From Arcobacter sp. (GTDB lineage Bacteria > Campylobacterota > Campylobacteria > Campylobacterales > Arcobacteraceae), in assembly GCA_030635995.1 (NCBI GenBank), contig DAOVXU010000120.1:1-5599 (forward strand): 5,599 bases of DNA. The letters run 5' to 3'. Under the pieces are notes generated by a model. That model was not told where the DNA came from. It saw nothing but the letters and a program-made list of their open reading frames with translations, and searched no databases. Within the stretch, counting starts at the first letter, position 1. Every line of letters begins with the position of its first letter. The position numbers were made by a program, and so were the translations under genes. Shown piece after piece: positions 1 through 5,592 of the stretch.

Positions 1-1860
1 AATAAAACTTATGAAAATTTTGTTGTACCTTTTCAATTGATGGGGGAAAGTTTAGAAATTTTTTTAACACCAATATTTCATCTTGATAGTGTATGTAATA
101 GTGATATAACTCAAAAGGTATATGGTGAATGTTTACCATTGATTTCTATCTATAGTACACAGTTATCTCAAAATGAAAAGATTTATACCTCTTTAAAAGA
201 TATACAGCATAAGTATAATAGTAGATTAAATATAGAACAAAAGAAAGTTTTAGAAAATGAGATAAGAGATTTTGAATTAAGTGGATGTCAATTATCTAGT
301 GATAAAAAATCTAAATTAGAAAAAATAAATTTAGAATTAAGTGAATTAAGTAAAGAATTTTCTCAAAATTTATTAGATGCAACAAATTCTTGGGAGATGA
401 TATGTGAAGAGGATGATGTTTTAGAATTACCATCAAGTGATTTAGAATCTGCTAAATTTATAGATGAAGAAGATAATAAAACTAAATATAAATTTACACT
501 TCAAATGCCATCATATATCTCATATATAACTTATGGAAATAATCGTACTAAAAGAGAAGAGATATATAAAGCTTATTGCACAAGAGCACCTCAAAATGGA
601 AAATTGATAGAAAAGATACTTAAACTTAAAAATGAAATGGTAAATATATTAGGTTTTGATAATTATAGTAAATATTCAATTGCAACTAAAATGGTAAATA
701 GTGAAGATGAAGTATTAGATTTTTTATATAAGATAGCTAAAATTAGCAAAAATAGTGCAAAAGAAGAGATTCAAGAGGTTCAAAATTTAGCTAGTCAACT
801 TGATAACATAGATAAATTGGATAGTTTTGATTTAGCATATTATAGTGAAAAATTAAAAACAAAAACATATAGTATTGATGAAGAGTACTATAAACCTTAT
901 TTTGAACAAAATTCAACAGTAAAAGGATTGTTTGAGTTTTTATATAATTTATTTGGTATAAAATTTGTACAAATTGAGGAAAATAGTTGGGAAGAAAAAG
1001 TGAAAGTTTATCACTTAGAAAGAAATAATATTATTATTGGTAAGATTTATCTTGATCTGGAGGCTAGAAAAGAGAAAAGAGGTGGTGCATGGATGCATAA
1101 TTGGCATAATAATTATGATATTGGAAATGTTCAACAACTACCTACAGCTTTTGTTGTTTGTAACTTTTCCACTTCTACAAGTGAATTACCATCATTATTA
1201 AGACATAGTGATGTTGTAACATTATTTCATGAGATGGGTCATGCCATACATCATCTTTTTTCAACTGTAAAAGAACCATTAGTAAGTGGTATAAATGGAG
1301 TTGCTTGGGATACTGTTGAATTTCCCTCTCAATTTTTGGAATATTTCTCTTATGAAAAAGAGGTACTAAAAATATTTGCTAAACATTATAAAACAAAAGA
1401 GATTTTAGGTGATGAGGCAATAGATAAACTAATAAAAGCAAGAAATTTTCAATCAGCACTTACTACAATACGACAAATTGAATTTGCTTTATTTGATTTT
1501 AAATTATATCAAAATTTGACAGATGAAGAGGGTGTTCAAAAACTTTTAGATAGTGTACGAGAAGAGGTGTCTGTAATAATACCACCTAAATATAATAAAT
1601 TTCAAAATGGTTTTGCTCATATATTTTCAGGTGGATATAGTGCAGGGTATTATAGCTATAAATGGGCGGAAGTTCTTAGTGCAGATGCTTTTTATCTATT
1701 TAAAGAAAAAGGTATTTTTAATAAAGAATTAGCAATAAAATATAGAGATATTATCCTTGGAAAAGGTGGAAGTGTTGATATGAATCAATTGTTTTTTGAT
1801 TTTGCATCAAGGGAAGCTAGTATAGAATCTTTACTTAAAATTGATGGAATTATCAGTTAA
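1..1860 (+). CDS. prlC: Oligopeptidase A-like M3 family zinc metallopeptidase (5' end cut off by window)
   Basis: This is a cytoplasmic zinc endopeptidase of family M3 (thimet oligopeptidase / oligopeptidase A type). In characterised relatives it degrades short peptides left by larger proteases and signal peptides. The reading frame is open from base 1. The 12 codons before the ATG at 37 encode NKTYENFVVPFQ-like sequence that matches the family's conserved N-terminal stretch, so ATG 37 is internal and the true start lies upstream. About 620 residues are present against roughly 680 in E. coli PrlC. Counting from the Met at 37, the HEXXH zinc motif is His398-Glu399-Met-Gly-His402 (nt 1228-1242). 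The third zinc ligand is Glu428 in a VEFPSQ context. Substrate-site residues are visible as His528 and the Tyr-rich GGYSAGYYSY block (532-541). All catalytic residues are intact. It is the first visible gene of a probable four-gene unit. The PrlC subgroup assignment rests on remembered homologues; M3 membership is secure. Confidence 0.93.
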   Translation, partial: NKTYENFVVPFQLMGESLEIFLTPIFHLDSVCNSDITQKVYGECLPLISIYSTQLSQNEKIYTSLKDIQHKYNSRLNIEQKKVLENEIRDFELSGCQLSSDKKSKLEKINLELSELSKEFSQNLLDATNSWEMICEEDDVLELPSSDLESAKFIDEEDNKTKYKFTLQMPSYISYITYGNNRTKREEIYKAYCTRAPQNGKLIEKILKLKNEMVNILGFDNYSKYSIATKMVNSEDEVLDFLYKIAKISKNSAKEEIQEVQNLASQLDNIDKLDSFDLAYYSEKLKTKTYSIDEEYYKPYFEQNSTVKGLFEFLYNLFGIKFVQIEENSWEEKVKVYHLERNNIIIGKIYLDLEARKEKRGGAWMHNWHNNYDIGNVQQLPTAFVVCNFSTSTSELPSLLRHSDVVTLFHEMGHAIHHLFSTVKEPLVSGINGVAWDTVEFPSQFLEYFSYEKEVLKIFAKHYKTKEILGDEAIDKLIKARNFQSALTTIRQIEFALFDFKLYQNLTDEEGVQKLLDSVREEVSVIIPPKYNKFQNGFAHIFSGGYSAGYYSYKWAEVLSADAFYLFKEKGIFNKELAIKYRDIILGKGGSVDMNQLFFDFASREASIESLLKIDGIIS

Positions 1861-1862
1861 AA

Positions 1863-1874
1863 TTAGATAAAATC
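1863..1874 (+). promoter_or_regulatory. Possible -10 promoter element before the coiled-coil gene
   Basis: The sequence TTAGATAAAATC lies directly after the peptidase stop codon and 29 nt or more before the ATG at 1903. TAAAAT at 1868-1873 resembles the -10 box, which in Campylobacterota often works without a conserved -35. No terminator separates it from the upstream gene, so it would be an internal promoter adding to read-through. In DNA this A/T-rich such a match can easily arise by chance. Confidence 0.3.
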
Positions 1875-1902
1875 AACAAATAATATATTAAGGAATTTTA
1901 AA

Positions 1903-2355
1903 ATGACAAATACACAAACAATAGAAAAATTAAATGAAGGATTAATCCAATTAATTGAAGCATATGAGATATTACAAGAGAAAAATACTAAATTGGAAGA
2001 AGAGACTAATTCAATTAAGGCACAAAATGTAGACTTGGAATATAAGTTATCAGATTTTAGTAATAATAATGATGCTCAAACATCTAAAATGGATGGTATG
2101 CTAAGTAAAATTCAAACATTGTTAAAACCATCTTTTACAGCTCCTATTGTTGAGGAAGTTGCTGAAGAGGTAGTTGCTGAAGAGGAAACTTTTGATTTAG
2201 ATATATCAGTTGAACAGAGTGAATCTATTTTAGATATAAAATTAGATAATGATACTGATTCTAATAGTATAAAAGATGATTTTAATCAAGAATCCACAAA
2301 TAAAATTGATTTAGGTAGAATGGAATCACTTTTAAATGGATTAAATAATAGATAA
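1903..2355 (+). CDS. Unknown coiled-coil protein with acidic middle and conserved-looking C-terminal helix
   Basis: This encodes a 150-residue soluble protein that I do not recognise with a named function. It starts at ATG 1903, preceded by a clear TAAGGAA ribosome binding site (1889-1895). Residues 1-60 form a likely coiled coil with leucine/isoleucine heptads (IEKLNEGLIQLIEAYEILQ, then Lys/Glu-rich repeats). A short helix follows (about 62-75, KMDGMLSKIQTLLK). Residues about 80-95 are very acidic and contain a short VAEEV repeat. Asp/Ser/Asn-rich, probably disordered sequence then leads to a C-terminal IDLGRMESLLNGLNNR tail that looks like a short binding helix. There is no signal peptide or membrane segment. 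The layout resembles small cytoplasmic scaffold or cell-division accessory proteins such as the ZapB type, but that is only structural resemblance. It sits 42 nt after the peptidase gene and 5 nt before the next small gene, suggesting co-expression. Confidence 0.8.
   Translation: MTNTQTIEKLNEGLIQLIEAYEILQEKNTKLEEETNSIKAQNVDLEYKLSDFSNNNDAQTSKMDGMLSKIQTLLKPSFTAPIVEEVAEEVVAEEETFDLDISVEQSESILDIKLDNDTDSNSIKDDFNQESTNKIDLGRMESLLNGLNNR
2158..2187 (+). repeat. Short in-frame tandem repeat (two 15-bp units)
   Basis: Two adjacent 15-bp units begin at 2158 and 2173. They share the 13-mer GTTGCTGAAGAGG and differ only near the unit end (TA versus AA). Each encodes Val-Ala-Glu-Glu plus one residue in the acidic stretch of the coiled-coil protein. 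The preceding bases (GTTGAGGAA) look like a degenerate extra unit. Its length is a multiple of three, so gain or loss of a unit would keep the frame. Confidence 0.6.
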
Positions 2356-2360
2356 TTATA

Positions 2361-2633
2361 TTGACTTATTTAGTAGATAATGGCAGATTATTATCCACTT
2401 TTAACGTAAATCATTTTGATTTATTACATGATGCTATATCTTGTGTAGCACCTTCTATGTGTGAATATTATCTAAATGATTTAATAATATCAAGTATAGA
2501 TACATATTTAAATAAAAATAATATAGAGCAGTCGATAAATATTGATTTATATAATATTCATATTGACTATGATTCAAATATCTATATAGAATCATTAAAT
2601 AGTGATGATACTCAAACAGAATCGTTATGGTAA
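2361..2633 (+). CDS. Small hypothetical protein with probable TTG start
   Basis: This encodes a 90-residue protein that I do not recognise. It is acidic, soluble-looking and rich in Asn, Asp, Ile and Tyr, with no signal peptide, membrane helix or metal motif; its two cysteines (C28 and C34) are isolated. The frame is closed by TAG at 2349-2351. The only conventional start before the Met at codon 33 is TTG 2361, which begins 5 nt after the previous gene's stop. No good ribosome binding site precedes it, so translation may depend on coupling to the coiled-coil gene upstream. Starting at the ATG at codon 33 would discard a well-folded-looking N-terminal third (LVDNGRLLSTFNVNHFDLLHD). It is followed 11 nt later by the MnmC-like oxidoreductase gene. 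Tight packing and an uninterrupted frame in A/T-rich DNA, where chance stops are frequent, support a real gene. Confidence 0.65.
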   Translation: MTYLVDNGRLLSTFNVNHFDLLHDAISCVAPSMCEYYLNDLIISSIDTYLNKNNIEQSINIDLYNIHIDYDSNIYIESLNSDDTQTESLW

Positions 2634-2644
2634 TGAGGTAAATA

Positions 2645-3748
2645 ATGGATAAAGATATGATTTATGAATATATTGTTATTGGAGCAGGTATAAGTGGTTG
2701 TAGTGTTGTAAATAAGCTACAAAAAACATCTTCTTCAATATTGTTAATAGATAAGCTTAGTGATGTAGGTTCTGGTGCTAGTGGAGCAGCTGGAGCTTTT
2801 TTATCTCCTCTTTTAGGAAAACCAAATAAATTTAAAGATTTAATATCAGAGGCTTTAAGATACTCTACAAATTTTTACAAACAAAATATACCAGATTTTA
2901 TAGATAATTGTGGAACAACAAGAATACCAAAAAATCAAAATGATATTAAAAAATTTGAAAGTTATATCCCTTTTATAGATTTTGATTTTACAAAAGATGA
3001 TAAAGGATATTTTTTCCCACTTGCTAGTGTTGTAGATAGTTATAGTATTTGTAAAGAGTTGTCAAAAGATACAGAGAAACTTTTAAATTATGAAGTAAAG
3101 AATATAGAATATAAAGATGATATTTGGATACTGGATAATCAATACAAAACAAAAAATCTTATTTTAACTACTGGATACAGTATAACACTTATCGATGAAT
3201 TTTACTTTAACATAAGGGCTGTGTGGGGACAAAGAATAGTGATAGAAACTTCTACTTGTATAACACATAACTATCATAAAGAGTGTTCACTTTCAAGAAC
3301 TATACAAAAAGATAATAATACTTACATATCATCAATAGGGGCTACTCATCATAGATTTGTAGAGGTTAAAAAGACTAATAATACTGATACACAATCTTTA
3401 TTGGATAGGGCAAATGATATATTGCAGTTAAAAGATGTAAAAGTTATAAAAGAGATTGGTGGTGCAAGAGCATCAAGTGTTGATTATTTTCCTATGGTTG
3501 GAGAACTAATTGATTCTCAAAAAACAATAGCAGAATTTCCTTATCTTAAAAATGGCACAAATGTTAAAAGTGAAAGATTTACACGATATAAGAATTTATT
3601 TGTTTTAAATGGTGTTGGTGGTAGAGGATTTGTATTAGCACCATATCTTGCTAAAATATTAGTAGAATCAATAGTAGATAAAAAAGTTATAGATGAAGAT
3701 ATAAAAATAGATAGATTGTTTAAAAGGGAAGTTAAGAGGTTAAAATAA
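2645..3748 (+). CDS. mnmC: FAD-dependent oxidoreductase resembling the oxidase domain of MnmC (stand-alone)
   Basis: This is a 367-residue flavoprotein of the D-amino-acid/glycine oxidase (DAO) superfamily. It is most like the C-terminal half of bifunctional MnmC, which removes the carboxymethyl group from cmnm5(s2)U34 to give nm5(s2)U34 in certain tRNAs. The N-terminal Rossmann FAD motif is Gly13-Ala-Gly15-Ile-Ser-Gly18, with an acidic strand end at Asp36. The GASGAAGAFLSPLL segment (44-57) follows. Three later blocks align by eye with E. coli MnmC: SIGATHHRF (230-238), GGARASSVDYFPMVG (272-286) and GVGGRGFVLAP (323-333). The methyltransferase half that precedes this domain in E. coli is absent, since the start is fixed by GAGG at 2635-2638, 6 nt before the ATG. 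It is the last gene of the probable four-gene unit and ends inside a hairpin. The fold and cofactor are secure; the tRNA substrate is inferred from motif similarity, and another DAO-type oxidase is the alternative. Confidence 0.82.
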   Translation: MDKDMIYEYIVIGAGISGCSVVNKLQKTSSSILLIDKLSDVGSGASGAAGAFLSPLLGKPNKFKDLISEALRYSTNFYKQNIPDFIDNCGTTRIPKNQNDIKKFESYIPFIDFDFTKDDKGYFFPLASVVDSYSICKELSKDTEKLLNYEVKNIEYKDDIWILDNQYKTKNLILTTGYSITLIDEFYFNIRAVWGQRIVIETSTCITHNYHKECSLSRTIQKDNNTYISSIGATHHRFVEVKKTNNTDTQSLLDRANDILQLKDVKVIKEIGGARASSVDYFPMVGELIDSQKTIAEFPYLKNGTNVKSERFTRYKNLFVLNGVGGRGFVLAPYLAKILVESIVDKKVIDEDIKIDRLFKREVKRLK

Positions 3749-3768
3749 GCTAATGGTAGCTTATTTTA
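3741..3768. terminator. Bidirectional hairpin terminator containing both convergent stop codons
   Basis: A perfect 12-bp inverted repeat, TAAAATAAGCTA (3741-3752) and TAGCTTATTTTA (3757-3768), is separated by the 4-nt loop ATGG. Each 3' arm is U-rich in the transcript of its own strand, so the hairpin could act in both directions. The stop codon of the plus-strand oxidoreductase gene (3746-3748) lies in the left arm. The complement of the dapA stop codon (3761-3763) lies in the right arm. Only two G-C pairs are present, so the stem is weak in energy, but perfect pairing between convergent genes is strong positional support. Confidence 0.8.
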
Positions 3769-4651
3769 CTATTGAATAGTTATCCATAATATTTTCAATT
3801 TTTTTCATATTTTCAATACTAGGTGCTACTAAAGGTAGTCTATATTCTAATGTTTCAGTAAGTCCTGCAATATACATTGCTGCTTTGATTGGGATAGGAT
3901 TACTTTCGCAAAATAAAACTTGATTTATAGGGTATAATTTATTATTTAAATCTAAAGCAGTTTTAAAGTCACCTTTTAATGCACTGTGTACTAATTGTGA
4001 TTTCATATCTGGTAATAAATTTGATGTTACAGAAGTTATACCTGCTCCACCATTGGCAATCATTGCAAAATCAATAGCATCATCTCCACTAAGAACTTTT
4101 AAGTCAGGTCTTTGAGAAAGTAGTTCTGTCGCTCTTTCTAGGCTTCCTGTAGCTTCTTTAACTCCATATATATTAGAGCAGTCATCAAAAAGTCTAATAA
4201 CCGTAGATGCTAAAATATCAACACCAGTTCTCCCTGGAACATTATAAAGCATAAAACCTAAATCAGGAACGGCATTTGCAATTGTTTTATAGTGTTGGTA
4301 TAAACCCTCTTGTGATGGTTTATTGTAATAAGGAGATACAGAAAATATTGCATCAACTCCACATTTTTGAGCATGTTTTGCAATCTCAACTGCTTCTTGT
4401 GTAGAATTTGAACCTGCACCTGCAAGAACTTTTGCATTTGTATTTTTACAAACTTCAACTGCAATCTCTATACATCTTTTATGTTCATCATGACTAAGTG
4501 TTGCACTTTCTCCAGTTGTCCCTACTGGACATATGGCATCTATTCCATTGTCTATTTGTCTTTGAATAAGTTTAGCATATGTTTGCTCATCTAATTTACC
4601 ATTCCTAAATGGTGTAATAATAGCTGTTGTAGCTCCTGTAACTATAGTCAT
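3761..4651 (-). CDS. dapA: 4-hydroxy-tetrahydrodipicolinate synthase
   Basis: This cytoplasmic TIM-barrel aldolase condenses pyruvate with L-aspartate semialdehyde, the first committed step of the diaminopimelate/lysine pathway that feeds peptidoglycan. At 296 residues it is of normal full length. Visible active-site elements are the GTTGE motif with Thr45-Thr46, Tyr109 in the SPYYNKP segment, Tyr136 in LYNVPGRTG, Arg141 for the carboxylate, and the Schiff-base Lys165 in YGVKEATG. These correspond to E. coli T44/T45, Y107, Y133, R138 and K161. The C-terminal CESNPIPIKAAMYIAG block is typical of bacterial DapA. The start is ATG at 4651-4649, with AAGGA at 4665-4661, 9 nt upstream. It stands alone on the minus strand, convergent with the oxidoreductase gene and divergent from the membrane protein gene, so it is probably monocistronic. 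No other lysine-pathway gene is in the window. Nothing is odd in its sequence. Confidence 0.97.
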   Translation of the reverse strand: MTIVTGATTAIITPFRNGKLDEQTYAKLIQRQIDNGIDAICPVGTTGESATLSHDEHKRCIEIAVEVCKNTNAKVLAGAGSNSTQEAVEIAKHAQKCGVDAIFSVSPYYNKPSQEGLYQHYKTIANAVPDLGFMLYNVPGRTGVDILASTVIRLFDDCSNIYGVKEATGSLERATELLSQRPDLKVLSGDDAIDFAMIANGGAGITSVTSNLLPDMKSQLVHSALKGDFKTALDLNNKLYPINQVLFCESNPIPIKAAMYIAGLTETLEYRLPLVAPSIENMKKIENIMDNYSIVK

Positions 4652-4677
4652 ATTTCATCTTCCTTAATCTTAATAAT

Positions 4678-4690
4678 CCCATTTTACCAT
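4678..4690 (-). promoter_or_regulatory. Probable dapA promoter -10 region
   Basis: Read on the minus strand this is ATGGTAAAATGGG. TAAAAT (4686-4681) is a good -10 box, 29 nt before the dapA ATG, leaving room for a short leader with the AAGGA site. No clear -35 is seen; a run of A on this strand (T7 on the plus strand, 4690-4696) lies just upstream, as is common in Campylobacterota promoters. Assignment is by pattern only. Confidence 0.5.
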
Positions 4691-4726
4691 TTTTTTACTT
4701 AACATATTTGAATTAATAGAATTAAG

Positions 4727-4759
4727 ATAAATAATTGTATGATTCTTTTAATTATTTAT
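4727..4759. repeat. Perfect 10-bp A/T inverted repeat between divergent promoters
   Basis: ATAAATAATT (4727-4736) is exactly complementary to AATTATTTAT (4750-4759), with 13 nt between. It sits about 40 bp from the dapA -10 and about 40 bp from the nearest strong TATAAT of the divergent gene. It could be an operator or a hairpin. Both arms are pure A/T in a region that is almost all A/T, so chance is a serious alternative. Confidence 0.35.
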
Positions 4760-4797
4760 GTTATACTAGTTTTTATAGTGATTTAAGTTATATTTAT

Positions 4798-4803
4798 TAT
4801 AAT
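4798..4803 (+). promoter_or_regulatory. Candidate -10 box for the membrane protein gene
   Basis: This is an exact TATAAT, 38 nt before the proposed ATC start at 4842. Other near matches (TATACT at 4762 and 4805, and a second TATAAT at 4813) lie nearby, so the one in use cannot be decided from sequence. No convincing -35 box is present at the normal spacing. Confidence 0.4.
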
Positions 4804-4830
4804 TTATACTAATATAATAATAAAATTTAG

Positions 4831-4835
4831 AAGGA
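4831..4835 (+). promoter_or_regulatory. Ribosome binding site that fixes an ATC start
   Basis: AAGGA lies 6 nt before the in-frame ATC at 4842, an ideal spacing. It is 75 nt from the first in-frame ATG (4911), far too distant to serve it. No other purine-rich site of this quality occurs between 4836 and 4911. Confidence 0.7.
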
Positions 4836-4841
4836 AATAAT

Positions 4842-5579
4842 ATCGAAGCGATAAATATATTATCAATTATTACAATTGCATTTTTAGGATCATTTGGTCA
4901 CTGTATAGGTATGTGTGGTGGCATCATAATAGCTTATAGTAGTACAAAGATTGAAGATGATTGGATAAAATCTAAGCAAGCTGTTGCTCATCTTTTATAC
5001 TCTTTAGGGAGAGTTTTAACTTATATGGTACTTGGAGCTATGTTTGGATTTTTAGGTGGGGTTGCTATGTTTAATAACTTAGCCAATGGATCACTATTAA
5101 TTATTGCAGGAATTTTTATGATTCTTACTGGATTGTCATTATCTGGAAAAATTAAATTTTTAACAATTATTGAACACTCTATGTCTAGTAGTTCTTGGTA
5201 TAGAAAATTATTTAGAGAACTTCTACAAACAAAAACTTTATTTAGTTTTTTTGTATTAGGGATGTTAAATGGATTGTTACCTTGTGGTTTAGTTTACTTT
5301 TTTGCTGTTACATCTGCTAGTACAGGTAGTGCTTTTTATGGTGCTTTTGTTATGTTGTTGTTTGGGCTTAGTACTATACCTGCACTATTTAGTTTAGGGT
5401 TTTTTGTAGGACTTTATAAAAATAGTACTTTTAGAAATATGATGATAAGAATTGCGTCTATTAGTGTTATTCTTTTTGGAATATATACTTTAAATCAAGG
5501 GTATGAATATATAAAATATCCTGAAAAATCAATACACCAATGTTGTGAATTTGATCCAGATGCTAAAGAGAAAGATTAA
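4842..5579 (+). CDS. DsbD_2 / sulfite exporter TauE-SafE-like membrane protein, apparent ATC start
   Basis: This encodes an inner-membrane protein of about 245 residues with roughly six helices. It has the family's paired cysteine motifs: His20-Cys21-Ile-Gly-Met24-Cys25-Gly-Gly in helix 1, and Leu-Pro147-Cys148-Gly in the middle helix. Databases usually label such proteins 'sulfite exporter TauE/SafE' or cytochrome c biogenesis transmembrane region (DsbD_2). In many bacteria relatives lie near cbb3-oxidase assembly or copper genes, so a role in metal or thiol handling is plausible but unproven here. Helices fall at about 5-34, 47-72, 75-94, 130-155, 158-182 and 200-219. The hydrophilic tail carries Cys234-Cys235 after a His. 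The frame is open back to TAA 4821. No in-frame ATG, GTG or TTG precedes 4911, and an ATG-4911 start would cut the HCxGMCGG motif in half and remove most of helix 1. The ATC at 4842, 6 nt after AAGGA, gives a normal N-terminus (MEAINILS if read as Met). Confidence 0.78.
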   Translation: MEAINILSIITIAFLGSFGHCIGMCGGIIIAYSSTKIEDDWIKSKQAVAHLLYSLGRVLTYMVLGAMFGFLGGVAMFNNLANGSLLIIAGIFMILTGLSLSGKIKFLTIIEHSMSSSSWYRKLFRELLQTKTLFSFFVLGMLNGLLPCGLVYFFAVTSASTGSAFYGAFVMLLFGLSTIPALFSLGFFVGLYKNSTFRNMMIRIASISVILFGIYTLNQGYEYIKYPEKSIHQCCEFDPDAKEKD

Positions 5580-5592
5580 TTCTTTCTCTTTA
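5564..5592. terminator. Hairpin terminator with the stop codon in its loop
   Basis: A perfect 12-bp inverted repeat, TAAAGAGAAAGA (5564-5575) and TCTTTCTCTTTA (5581-5592), has a 5-nt loop, TTAAT. The left arm encodes the last lysine/glutamate codons of the membrane protein, and its TAA stop (5577-5579) lies in the loop. The pyrimidine-rich right arm replaces a separate U-tract. The window ends 7 nt later, so whether a convergent gene shares it cannot be seen. Confidence 0.72.

Larger units (their letters stand above)
4652..4841. other. A/T-rich divergent intergenic region
   Basis: These 190 nt between the start of dapA and the start of the membrane protein gene hold no open frame of note. 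They contain the dapA ribosome binding site and probable promoter on the left. On the right are several TATAAT-like boxes and an AAGGA site for the membrane protein gene. A 10-bp A/T inverted repeat lies in the middle. I see no riboswitch-like or RNA-gene structure. Confidence 0.8.

Noticed and set aside
37..39. ATG as the true start of the peptidase gene
   Set aside because: The frame is open to base 1 and the codons before it match the conserved N-terminal part of PrlC-type proteins (T-Y-E-N-F). It also lacks a ribosome binding site, so the gene is cut by the window edge.
11..40. Short ATG frame at position 11 (MKILLYLFN then stop)
   Set aside because: It has nine codons ending in TGA and lies out of frame inside the peptidase gene; it is a shadow frame.
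1861..1902. Terminator after the peptidase gene
   Set aside because: No inverted repeat of useful length is present in the 42-nt gap, so read-through into the next gene is more likely.
3749..3760. Small gene or RNA between the convergent genes
   Set aside because: Only 12 nt separate the coding ends, and all of it is taken up by the hairpin.
4258..4464. 68-codon minus-strand frame inside dapA
   Set aside because: It overlaps the well-supported dapA frame entirely, encodes low-complexity Lys/Gln/Leu sequence and has no ribosome binding site.
4726..4745. Fur-box-like sequence in the intergenic region
   Set aside because: It starts GATAAATAAT and ends GATTC, but too few positions of the Fur consensus match and A/T-rich DNA gives such partial matches often.
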